Of a DNA stretch of 64,000 nt, positions 29,001 through 38,296 are shown in pieces (the stretch's first letter is position 1; every line of letters begins with the position of its first letter). Source of the DNA: Lepidurus packardi (lineage: Eukaryota > Arthropoda > Branchiopoda > Notostraca > Triopsidae); contig JAKZAN010000058.1 in the NCBI GenBank assembly GCA_023053545.1, positions 1 to 64,000 on the forward strand. The letters run 5' to 3'. The position numbers were made by a program, and so were the translations under genes. A model generated the notes under the pieces. The model saw nothing but the letters and a program-made list of their open reading frames with translations. It was not told the DNA's origin and did not search any database.

Positions 29001-31611
29001 TGAATTAATTCCTTACGGACTGAATTATTTCCTTTCGGACTGAATTAATTCTTTAGGATTGATTGAATTCCTTTCTTACTGAATTAATTTCATACGGACT
29101 GAATTAACTCATTACGGACTTAATTAATCCATTACGGACTGAATTAATTTCTTACGGACTGAATCAAATTCTTACGGACTGAATTAAATCCTTACGGACA
29201 GAATTAATTCCTTACGGACTGAATTAATTCCTTACGCACTGAATTAATTCTTTACGGACTGAATTAATTCCTTACGGACTGAATTAATTTCATACGGACT
29301 GAATTAATTCCTTACGTACTGAACTTATTCCTTACGGACTGAATTAATTCCGTAAGGAATGAATTAATTAATTGCGGACTGAAATAATTCCTTACGGACT
29401 GAATTAATTCCTTACGGACTGAATTAATTCCTTACGGACTATTACGGTCTGAATTAATTCCGTACCGATTTTATTAATTCCTTACGGACTGAAATAATTC
29501 TTTACGGACTGAATTAATTCCTTACGGATTGAATTAATTCCTTACGGATTGAATTAATTCCTTACGAACTGAATTAATTCCTTACGTACTGAACTTATTC
29601 CTTACGGACTGAATTAATTCCTTACGGACTGAATTAATTCCTTACGGACTGAATTAATTCCTTACGGACTGAATTAATTCCTTACGGACTGAATTAGTTC
29701 CTTACGGACTGAATTAATTCTTTAGGATTGATTGAATTCCTTTCTTACGGAATTAATTCCTTACGGACTGAATGAATTCCTTACGGACTGAATTAATTTC
29801 ATACGGAATGAATTAATTCATTACGGACTTAATTAATTTATTACGGACTGAATTAATTCCTTACGTACTGAACTTATTCCTTACGGACTGAATTAATTCG
29901 TTACGGACTGAATTAATTCCTTACGGACTGAATTAATTCTTTACAGACTGAATTAATACCTTACGGACTGAATTAAATCCTTACGGACTGAATTAATTCC
30001 TTACGGACTGAATTATTTCCTTACGGACTGAATTAATTCTTTAGGATTGATCGAATTCCTTTCTTACTGAATAAATTCCTTACGGACTGAATTAATTCCT
30101 TAATTAATTCCTTACGGACTGAATTAAATTCATACGGACTGAATTAAATTCATACGGACTGAATTAATTCATTACGGAATTAATTAATCCATTACGGACT
30201 TAATTAATTCCTTACGTACTGAACTTATTCCTTACGGACTGAATTAATTCCTTACGGACTGAATTAATTCCTTACGGACTGAATTAATTCCTTACGGACT
30301 GAATTAATTCCTTACGGACTGAATTAATTCCTTACGGACTTAATTAATTCCTTACGGACTGAATTAGTTCCTTACGGACTGAATTAATTCTTTAGGATTG
30401 ATTGAATTCCTTTCTTACGGAATTAATTCCTTACGGACTGAATGAATTCCTTACGGACTGAATTAATTTCATACGGACTGAATTAATTCATTACGGACTT
30501 AATTAAGTTATTACGGACTGAATTAATTCCTTACGGACTGAATTAATTCATTACGGACTTAATTAAATCCTTACAGACTGAGTTAATTCCTTATGGACTT
30601 AATTAATTCCGTAAGGAATGAATTAATTAATTACGGACTGAAATAATTCCTTACGGACTGAATTAATTCCTTACGGACTGAATTAATTTCATACGGACTG
30701 AATTAATTCATTACGGACTTAATTAATCGATTTCGGACTGAATTAATTCATTACGGACTTAATTAAATCGTTAAAGACTGAATTAATTCCTTATGGACTG
30801 AATTAATTCCGTAAGGAATGAATTAATTAATTACGGACTGAAATAATTCCTTACGGACTGAATTAATTCCTTACGGACTGAATTAATTCCTTACGGACTG
30901 AATTAATTCCTTACGGACTGAATTAATTCCTTACGGACTGAATTAATTCCTTACGGACTGAATTAATTCCTTACGGCCTATTACGGTCTGAATTAATTCC
31001 GTACCGATTTTATTAATTCCTTACGGACTGAATTAATTCATTATGGACTTAATTAATTCCGTAAGGAATGAATGAATTAATTACGGACTGAAATAATTTC
31101 TTACGGACTGAATTAATTCCTTACGGATTGAATTAATTCCTTACGGATTGAATTAATTCCTTACGGACTGAATTAATTCCTTACGGACTGAATTAATTCC
31201 TTACGGACTGAATTAATTCCTTACGGACTGAATTATTTCCTTACGGACTGAATTAATTCTTTAGGATTGATTGAATTCCTTTCTTACTGAATAAATTCCT
31301 TACGGACTGAATTAATTCCTTACGGATTGAATTAATTCCTTACGGATTGAATTAATTCCTTACGGACTGAATTAATTCCTTACGTACTGAATTAATTCCT
31401 TACGGACTGAATTAATTCCTTATGGACTGAATTAATTCCTTACGGACTGAATTAATTCCTTACAGACTGAATTAATACCTTACGGACTGAATTAAATCCT
31501 TACGGACTGAATTAATTCCTTACGGACTGAATTAATTCCTTACGGACTGAAGTAATTCCTTACTGACTGAATTAATTCCTTACGGACTGAATTAATTCCT
31601 TACGGACTGAA
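26031..31611. repeat. satellite including a 671-bp duplication
   Basis: No gene is present. The rare monomer ccttacgcactg at 27291 and its surroundings recur exactly 671 bp later at 27962, and the following hinge likewise (27581 and 28252). The variant ccctacggactgaataaatacc appears near 27690, 27840 and 28371. From about 29430 a new variant, ggactattacggtctg followed by ccgtaccgatttt, appears and recurs near 30966 and 31646. Monomers from 29300 to 31000 vary more than the array average. Confidence 0.7.
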
Positions 31612-33187
31612 TTAATTCCTTACGGACTGAATTAATTCCTTACGGACTATTACGGTCTGAATTAATTCCGTACCGATTTTATTAATTCCTTACGGACTGA
31701 ATTAATTCATTATGGACTTAATTAATTCCGTAAGGAATGAATTAATTAATTACGGACTGAAATAATTCCTTACGGACTGAATTAATTCCTTACGGACTTA
31801 ATTAATTCCTTACGGACTGAATTAATTCTTTAGAATTGATTGAATTCCTTTCTTACTGAATTAATTCCTTACGGACTGAATTAATTTTATACGGACTGAA
31901 TTAATTCATTACGGACTTAATTAATTTATTACGGACTGAATTAATTCCTTACGTACTGAACTTATTCCTTACGGACTGAATTAATTCCTTACGGACTGAA
32001 TTAATTCCTTACGGACTGAATTAATTCCTTACGGACTGAATTAATACCTTACGAACTGAATTAATTCCTTACGGACTGAATTAATTCCTTACGGATTGAA
32101 TTAATTCCTTCGGACTGAATTAATTCCTTACGTACTTAATTAATTCCTTACGGTCTGAATTAATTCCGTACGGATTTTATTAACTACTTACGGACTGAAT
32201 TAATTCCTTACGGACTTAATTAATTCCGTAAGGAATGAATTAATTAATTACGGACTAAAATAATTCCTTACGGAATGAATTAATTCCTTACGGACTTAAT
32301 TGATTCACTACGGACTGAATTAATTCCTTACGGACTGAATTAATTCCTTACGGACTGAATTAATTCCTTACGGACTGAATTATTTCCTTACGGACTGAAT
32401 TAATTCCTTACGGACTGAATTAATTCCTTACGGACTATTACGGTCTGAATTAATTCCGTACCGATTTTATTAATTCCTTACGGACTGAATTAATTCATTA
32501 TGGACTTAATTAATTCCGTAAGGAATGAATTAATTAATTACGGACTGAAATAATTCCTTACGGACTGAATTAATTCCTTACGGACTTAATTAATTCCTTA
32601 CGGACTGAATTAATTCTTTAGAATTGATTGAATTCCTTTCTTACTGAATTAATTCCTTACGGACTGAATTAATTTTATACGGACTGAATTAATTCATTAC
32701 GGACTTAATTAATTTATTACGGACTGAATTAATTCCTTACGTACTGAACTTATTCCTTACGGACTGAATTAATTCCTTACGGACTGAATTAATTCCTTAC
32801 GGACTGAATTAATTCCTTACGGACTGAATTAATACCTTACGAACTGAATTAATTCCTTACGGACTGAATTAATTCCTTACGGATTGAATTAATTCCTTCG
32901 GACTGAATTAATTCCTTACGTACTTAATTAATTCCTTACGGTCTGAATTAATTCCGTACGGATTTTATTAACTACTTACGGACTGAATTAATTCCTTACG
33001 GACTTAATTAATTCCGTAAGGAATGAATTAATTAATTACGGACTAAAATAATTCCTTACGGAATGAATTAATTCCTTACGGACTTAATTGATTCACTACG
33101 GACTGAATTAATTCCTTACGGACTGAATTAATTCCTTACGGACTGAATTAATTCCTTACGGACTGAATTATTTCCTTACGGACTGAA
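31612..33187. repeat. two tandem copies of a 788-bp block
   Basis: Copies at about 31612-32399 and 32400-33187 share every landmark at an offset of 788: the altered hinge tttagaattgattg (31829 and 32617 by the same register), the shortened monomer ccttcggactg (32107 and 32895) and ggactattacggtctg. I saw no difference between them by eye. The unit length is close to, but distinct from, the 791-bp unit at 57.7-62.5 kb, and the monomer order is different. Confidence 0.8.
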
Positions 33188-33505
33188 TTAATTCTTTAGG
33201 ATTGATTGAATTCCTTTCTTACCGAATTAATTCCTTACGGACTGAATTAATTCCTTTCTTACCGAATTAATTCCTTACGGACTGAATTAATTCCTTACGG
33301 ACTGAATTAATTCCTTACGGACTGAATTAATTCCTTACGGACTTAATTATTTCCTTACGGACTGAATTAATTCTTTAGGATTGATTGAATTCCTTTCTTA
33401 CTGAATTAATTCCTTACGGACTGAATTAATTCCTTACGGACTGAATTAATTCCTTACGGACATAATTAAATCCTTACAGACTGAAATTATTCCTTATGGA
33501 CTTAA

Positions 33506-33518
33506 CTAATTCCGTAAG
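33506..33518 (+). repeat. left target-site duplication of LINE
   Basis: The 13 bases ctaattccgtaag end the left satellite arm and are repeated exactly at 38284-38296 after the A tail. Two further A bases on the left also match the tail, so the duplication may be 13-15 bp. This is the usual product of target-primed reverse transcription by LINEs with an APE-type endonuclease. Confidence 0.92.
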
Positions 33519-33631
33519 TTCCGAGTTGCGAAAACCGGGATCGGACGTGTTTTTTTGTGCTCTTGTGAGTTTAGTACAAAACCAATTCACCCATTTGCCT
33601 AGAACCAATCTATCCACTGCTTTCTCCTTTC
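33519..33631 (+). promoter_or_regulatory. LINE 5' leader with DPE-like motif
   Basis: A 113-bp leader between the left duplication and the ORF1 start. Bases 33543-33549 read ggacgtg, matching the (A/G)G(A/T)CGTG downstream promoter element known from TATA-less promoters of Drosophila LINEs. It lies 25-31 bases from the element's first base, close to the usual ~+28 to +34 position. No TATA box is seen. Such internal promoters let a LINE carry its own start signal, and the motif's position supports the 5' end being complete. Promoter activity is inferred. Confidence 0.5.
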
Positions 33632-35003
33632 ATGGAGGATTGGGATGACCCTAATCCATGGACTTATCTTTGTATTAAATGTGATAAACCATTTAAAAAG
33701 AGTCACAACACTCAAAAATATTGTGCTAAGTGCGCTCCACGCAGAAGAAATAGCCATGAAGAACCGATACCTGGTCCTTCCAAAAGAAAAGAGGATTTTT
33801 CTATCCTAGAGGCAGAAGGTCCCACGAAACAAACAAAGCACGACAAATCGCTTCCCCCAAATACTACCAACTCTGAAGCTCCTATACTTACTACCCCCAC
33901 TCTAATGGAATCTGATCCCCTCCCCCCCCCCCCCCCTTCCCTCTACCTCAGACACCCCCCGCCTAAAGGATAGTACCAATCCTCCCTTCTACCTCAACTC
34001 GGATATTTGTAACATCATTTCCGAACTCAAGAATGAGTTAGCTAACATCAAGCCTATGGCAGAACTAGTTCCACAACTTATTGAAGAAATTCAACATCTA
34101 AGAATGGAACTTAAAGCGCACCAAGCTTTTCCAAATACGAGTTCGTCGAAGACCACTTCCTTCGCGGAAATTGTCAAAAGCAAAATGCCTACCAACCATG
34201 AACCCCATAGCAATAAACCCCCACTGACAATTCCCATGGTTTTAGATAAAGATATGGTATTCTCTATCATCATCGAACAAGAAGATGACAATAAAAGGAA
34301 AGAATCTCTCACCCGCAAACAACTCCTCGAAACTTTCGAAGATGATTTGACTAAAGTTGCTCCAAATATCCCTAAGCCAGCCCTCATCCGCAAGACGAAC
34401 TCCAACAGACTACAGGTCGTATATGCTTCACAAGATGAAAAAAAGAAAGCAGAGTCAGGTTTGAGCTCAATCAATCTGCCAAAATTGGGCCCTGTTCATG
34501 TGATCAAACGAAAGGAGAATAACAAAATTGTTGTCCATCAAATTCCCCGCTCCGAAACACTCCAAACAATTACCGAACATCTTAATGAAAAAAACGACAA
34601 AACACTTGGAATTTCCTTCAAGGTCAACGACATAAACTGGCTTACCCCCAATACTGGAAAGGCATTTGGCTCCTTAATCATTAATACTACCACCCCGGCC
34701 ATTAAAGCAAAAATCCTAAAGCAAGCCTATCTTCTTGCTTTTAATCGCCTAACCCCTGTCGAAGATTACCATGCGTTAAACGTTCTTCAATGCTTCAAGT
34801 GCCAAAAATATGGACATATGCCTTCTAGATGTCCTTCACCAACACAGATCTGCGCTAAATGCTCTGGACAACACCCGCTAAAGACCTGTAACTCGAACAA
34901 CCAAAAATGCCCTAATTGTGGTGGGAATCATGCTTCCATGCACAAAGATTGTCCCGTGCGCCAAGAATACCTGAAAAACCTTCCAAAAAACCATCAATGT
35001 TAG
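33632..35003 (+). CDS. LINE ORF1, gag-like nucleic-acid-binding protein (frame changed at C run)
   Basis: ORF1 proteins of this group bind element RNA and form the ribonucleoprotein. The coding content runs from ATG 33632 to TAG 35001-35003 (about 457 codons) but sits in two frames. The first is open to 33973; the second is open from the C run through MAELVPQLIEEIQ to the end. Codons between the C run and 34056 in the second frame are fully open, so one slip in the C15 run (33922-33936) explains the break. The N-terminus has paired cysteines (YLCIKC, KYCAKC) like a small zinc fold, then a Pro/Ser-rich linker and a charged region. Near residues 387-440 are three zinc knuckles: CFKCQKYGHMPSRC (C-x2-C-x4-H-x4-C), CAKCSGQHPLKTC (x2, x3, x4) and CPNCGGNHASMHKDC (x2, x3, x6), the usual triplet of I/Jockey gags. 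The stop overlaps the ORF2 start. Confidence 0.85.
33922..33936 (+). other. C15 homopolymer within ORF1
   Basis: Fifteen consecutive C bases encode prolines in the ORF1 linker, and the reading frame changes here. A run this long is prone to both real replication slippage and base-calling error, so the frame change may be real or an artefact. A run one base shorter or two longer would keep a single ORF1 frame. Confidence 0.9.
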
Positions 35004-38000
35004 GCGTAACCTCACGTCCTCAGGTACCCAATTCCGCCACTAATATAAAATCCACTCGTTTTATAATCCATAATATCAGAAAAAGCTATAACCAATTATT
35101 GGAGTCAACGAAAGAAGCGGCCACTCAATTTGCAGATGCACTAATTATACTAGAACCCCCGCAAAATTTGTCTAGTCCAATCCTCCAAAGCTACCACGTA
35201 TACCCCCCTAAAACGGATTATAAAGGAATAACTGCACTTAAAAACCCAAGCGCATCTCAACTACAAATAATAGTAGTTCGAGAATTATATTGTGTAATCA
35301 AATTCACCCCACGAAGGAATCTTCCCCCTTTTACCATTGTTGGAATTTACCGAAGACACGTGCAAGACATTCAAGTCATTTTAGACGAAATATGGATCAA
35401 ATACTCAAAATTATCCCCACATTTAATTATTACAGGCGACTTTAACGCCCACCACTGGGCTTGGGAAAAAAAGTCTCCAGACAAAGCCGGAATAAATCTT
35501 CATGAATTCATTCAGAAAAACAACTTAACAATCTTGAACGAGTGGAACACACCCACTTACGAAAATGAAAGGGGAAGCTCCTCTACGCTTGATCTAACAC
35601 TGGTAACACCAGCATCCCTCCCTTTCCTAAGACACTCATTACTTAAGAACGACGACTTCATTAATGAATCCGACCATGAAGCTATTCTTCTGGAATTCGA
35701 CTTTCCTCCTGAAAACGATACGCACTGGATTTGGAACTATAAAAAGGCTGATTGGGAAAAATTAAATGGTCTTCTTTCGATTGAGATAGAACAAAACTCT
35801 TCCCTATTTTCGAATATACAAGGCATCGACAGCCTAGATCGAGCTACGAAACTACTATCAGAAGTGATCTCAAATGCTCTAGAAAAATGTATCCCCAAGA
35901 TCTTATTGACGGAAAAGAAGAATCCCTGGTGGAATACCGAACTAGCTAAGCTACGTAAAGAAGCAGCCATTCGACTGAAAATATTCAAATCAGCTAGATC
36001 CTCTTTAAATCAACTCCTTTGGAAAAAAGCGAGAAATCTTTACACACAAAAGTGTCGGGAGAGTAAAAATAAATATTGGAATAAAAAACTTCACACCGCG
36101 AACAACAAAATACTCTGGAATCTGGACAGAAGAAGACGCAATCTGCAAACTTCAGCCAGACTCGATCAACTTACTAATGATGATGGGAATGCATTTGATA
36201 GCGAAATGTGCAAATTAAACTATCTAGCTAAAAGTTTATTTTCCACATCAGAAAAACCAATTGAAATCAATTACAAAATATATTCAAAAGAAGAAAACAC
36301 TTCTACGATCTCTTATGAAGAAGTATCGGAAATTGTCAAGAAATTACCTCTCATCAAAGCCCCGGGAAATGATAATATACAACCTATTGTGATTAAAAAC
36401 ACGTGGAGAGTGATTGGTCACACTGTAGTTTCTCTTTTCAATGTTTCCTTAAATTTTAGTTATTTCCCTAGTGTATGGAAAATAGGTAAAGTAATCCCTA
36501 TCCCTAAGCCCAATAAAGCTGACTACTCAACATACAAAAGTTTTCGCCCTATCACCCTTTTGCCCACAATTGGGAAAATCCTGGAAAAGACAATAACTCA
36601 AAAAGTTCTACTCTTTATAGAATCCAATCATCTCCTATCAAACAGTCAGTGGGGGTTTCGCGCACTAAGATCAACCACCGACGCAATGATGGAGCTAAGC
36701 GATCAAATTCTCAAAGGTTTTAATAACCGTAACGTCACGTCAGCCCTGTTGTTAGATATTGAAGGTGCATTTGACAATGTGAACCACAAAAAACTTCTAC
36801 AAATTACAAAAAAGAAGGGACTCAACCCCATTATAATTAAGTGGCTTAAAAGTTTTCTATCTGAACGCCAAATTTATTTTCAACATGATAATACCACAAG
36901 CCAATGCTATTACGTATCCAAGGGTGTTCCTCAGGGCTCCCCTTTATCCCCAATTTTGTTCCTTTTATATATAGATGGCGCCCTTAACCTACTAAGAAGC
37001 AAACGTATCCGAGTAAGAGCTTTCGCCGATGATCTACTGCTTGCTGTGACAGGATCATCTGGACAAATAAACGTCAGATTGCTGAGTAGTGCCATTAAAT
37101 CACTAGAAAAATGGAGCATTAATGTAAAACTCAAGTTCAACCGCAAGAAAACAGAATTAATCCATTTTTCGAGGAAGCAACTACCAGAAAATACTCCGCT
37201 TCATTGGGGAGAAACTACCATTATCCCGCAAACACAAATTCGATACCTTGGCCTCATATATAACAACAGATTAACTTGGACTAGCCATGTGGCACAAATA
37301 TCTTCCGAAGCTAATAAAACACTGCAGCGAATAAAAAAGCTGTCACATGATTTCAAAGCAATCGAAGCTAACCAAATAAGAACTTTGACATTAGCTACGG
37401 TTTACTCGAAAATGTTATACGGATTCCCGGCATGGTGTAATTATAATGTATCCAGCTCCTCCCCTTTAAAACTTATCCATCGCCAAACGTTATTAACAAT
37501 AACAGGAGCCCTTAAAACATCTCCAACAAGTTCACTTGAAGTTGAAAGTGGTATTCTCCCTTTAGATCTCTTGTTAAAACATAGACTACTCAAATATGCA
37601 CTGTCAAAACCACTCCCAACTCCACAAACAGAATTTCTAGTTAAACACCCAAAATATACCCCATGTTCAATCCTAATTGAGAAATATGTATCGTCTCTAA
37701 ATTTACCATTAATTTCTTCAAAGAAACTCCCTACGGAACTTAAAAAATACTTTCAGCAAATTTGGACTGCAAAATGGAATGAAAGCGTCTCCCCCCTACA
37801 CAATTTAGGAGTCACTCCTTCGTATAAACCAATATGTAAACTCAATTCTGACAGGTCCAATATTTCTACTATGATTAAACTTAGATGTGCACATTTCCCA
37901 ACCCGATGTTACCTTCACAAAATTAAAAAAATAGATAAGCCTATCTGCCCCTGTTCCGATCACACTAAACAAGATTTACAACATATATTTTTCCACTGTA

Positions 38001-38164
38001 GATGGCTAAACAAAATAAGAGCAGTACTACTAAGGCAAATTTCCAAATTAAAGATACATTTTAATGCAAACCTTTTCCTTTGCAATCCCAAAGCCTTCCC
38101 GGCAATAGTTTCTTTTGTTAACAACGCAACTTACCTCCTCAAAGAAGCTAGAGCCATTTTATAG
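34997..38164 (+). CDS. LINE ORF2, APE endonuclease and reverse transcriptase
   Basis: This protein nicks the target and copies element RNA at the nick. I place the start at ATG 34997, giving 1055 residues; an in-frame ATG at 34916 exists but lies inside the ORF1 knuckle region. The chosen ATG overlaps the ORF1 stop as atgttag, an arrangement suited to termination-reinitiation. The endonuclease spans about residues 20-230: E53 in ILEPP, GDFNAHH at 147-153, STLDLTL, and SDH at 225-227, so catalytic residues are present. The RT spans about residues 450-700: KAPGNDNIQP, FRPITLLPTIGKILEK, QWGFRALRSTTDA, LLDIEGAFDNVNH, GVPQGSPLSP and the catalytic FADD at 676-679. A thumb-like region follows, then a C-terminal CCHC (C984, C986, H996, C1001). 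No RNase H domain is apparent. The frame is open throughout, so the enzyme may be functional. Confidence 0.93.
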   Translation: MLGVTSRPQVPNSATNIKSTRFIIHNIRKSYNQLLESTKEAATQFADALIILEPPQNLSSPILQSYHVYPPKTDYKGITALKNPSASQLQIIVVRELYCVIKFTPRRNLPPFTIVGIYRRHVQDIQVILDEIWIKYSKLSPHLIITGDFNAHHWAWEKKSPDKAGINLHEFIQKNNLTILNEWNTPTYENERGSSSTLDLTLVTPASLPFLRHSLLKNDDFINESDHEAILLEFDFPPENDTHWIWNYKKADWEKLNGLLSIEIEQNSSLFSNIQGIDSLDRATKLLSEVISNALEKCIPKILLTEKKNPWWNTELAKLRKEAAIRLKIFKSARSSLNQLLWKKARNLYTQKCRESKNKYWNKKLHTANNKILWNLDRRRRNLQTSARLDQLTNDDGNAFDSEMCKLNYLAKSLFSTSEKPIEINYKIYSKEENTSTISYEEVSEIVKKLPLIKAPGNDNIQPIVIKNTWRVIGHTVVSLFNVSLNFSYFPSVWKIGKVIPIPKPNKADYSTYKSFRPITLLPTIGKILEKTITQKVLLFIESNHLLSNSQWGFRALRSTTDAMMELSDQILKGFNNRNVTSALLLDIEGAFDNVNHKKLLQITKKKGLNPIIIKWLKSFLSERQIYFQHDNTTSQCYYVSKGVPQGSPLSPILFLLYIDGALNLLRSKRIRVRAFADDLLLAVTGSSGQINVRLLSSAIKSLEKWSINVKLKFNRKKTELIHFSRKQLPENTPLHWGETTIIPQTQIRYLGLIYNNRLTWTSHVAQISSEANKTLQRIKKLSHDFKAIEANQIRTLTLATVYSKMLYGFPAWCNYNVSSSSPLKLIHRQTLLTITGALKTSPTSSLEVESGILPLDLLLKHRLLKYALSKPLPTPQTEFLVKHPKYTPCSILIEKYVSSLNLPLISSKKLPTELKKYFQQIWTAKWNESVSPLHNLGVTPSYKPICKLNSDRSNISTMIKLRCAHFPTRCYLHKIKKIDKPICPCSDHTKQDLQHIFFHCRWLNKIRAVLLRQISKLKIHFNANLFLCNPKAFPAIVSFVNNATYLLKEARAIL

Positions 38165-38266
38165 TTCGCTATAATTGGCCCAACGTAATAAGTCCTATAC
38201 CAAAATATGTATGTACTTAGAACTTTAAGCCAGCAAAGAGCAAACGCTCACGCTGGTAGTATAAAT
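38165..38266 (+). other. LINE 3' untranslated region with nested stem-loop
   Basis: About 100 bases follow the ORF2 stop. At 38230-38256 an outer stem pairs ccagc (38230-38234) with gctgg (38252-38256), with a possible extra G-U pair outside. An inner stem pairs gagc (38238-38241) with gctc (38246-38249) around the loop aaac. Stem-loops at LINE 3' ends are known in some families to be recognised by the reverse transcriptase, so this is a good candidate recognition element. No aataaa signal is obvious, although ataaataaaa leads into the tail. Confidence 0.65.
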
Positions 38267-38283
38267 AAAAAAAAAAAAAAAAA
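38267..38283 (+). other. LINE poly(A) tail
   Basis: Seventeen A bases after ataaat end the element, directly followed by the right target-site duplication. Pairing between the tail and the TT at the end of the nicked bottom strand could have aided priming. Confidence 0.9.
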
Positions 38284-38296
38284 CTAATTCCGTAAG
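38284..38296 (+). repeat. right target-site duplication of LINE
   Basis: Exact copy of the 13 bases at 33506-33518. Joining the two satellite arms across one copy recreates the flipped-monomer site seen uninterrupted near 10495-10520, 21165-21185 and 28620-28640. Confidence 0.92.

Larger units (their letters stand above)
1..33518. repeat. 20-bp satellite array, domain I
   Basis: A continuous head-to-tail array of the 20-bp monomer ttccttacggactgaattaa. Each monomer is a 10-bp perfect palindrome (gaattaattc) joined to cttacggact. Two common classes differ at one base, ctgaatt versus cttaatt; the second creates ttaattaa. Other recurring variants are ctgaaataatt, aataccttacgg, aatttcatacgg, ccttacgtactta, ccgtacggatttta and a flipped core, ccgtaagg. 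These recur in a fixed order inside longer units ending in a 39-bp hinge, so this is a higher-order satellite and not a simple repeat. Because 20 is not a multiple of 3 and the monomer holds taa and tga, every frame is closed within about 60 bp, and no gene is present. The hinge here is mainly gaattcctttcttac followed by c or t. Satellite identity is certain; a centromeric role is not shown. Confidence 0.97.
33519..38283 (+). mobile_element. full-length non-LTR retrotransposon (LINE, I/Jockey group)
   Basis: A 4765-bp element on the plus strand with a 113-bp leader, gag-like ORF1, APE endonuclease/reverse transcriptase ORF2, a short 3' region with a stem-loop, and an A17 tail, bounded by a perfect 13-bp target-site duplication. 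Two ORFs, triple CCHC knuckles in ORF1, an N-terminal APE endonuclease, a C-terminal CCHC motif in ORF2 and no recognisable RNase H domain place it in the I/Jockey superfamily. The RT motifs (LLDIEGAFDNVNH, GVPQGSPLSP, FADD) look more R1/LOA-like than classic Jockey, but clade assignment needs a tree. The intact ORF2, perfect duplication and clean tail indicate recent insertion. The satellite resumes without loss after the right duplication. Confidence 0.93.

Noticed and set aside
1-33518. CRISPR-like direct repeats
   Set aside because: The repeats are contiguous 20-bp monomers with no unique spacers, extend for tens of kilobases and have no cas genes.
33712-33900. Minus-strand open frames within the LINE (also 34091-34474, 35737-35988, 36931-37146)
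   Set aside because: They are antisense shadows of ORF1 and ORF2 with no recognisable domain.
37200-38164. RNase H domain in LINE ORF2
   Set aside because: No TDGS-type motif or other RNase H signature was seen after the reverse transcriptase; the C-terminus ends in a CCHC motif.
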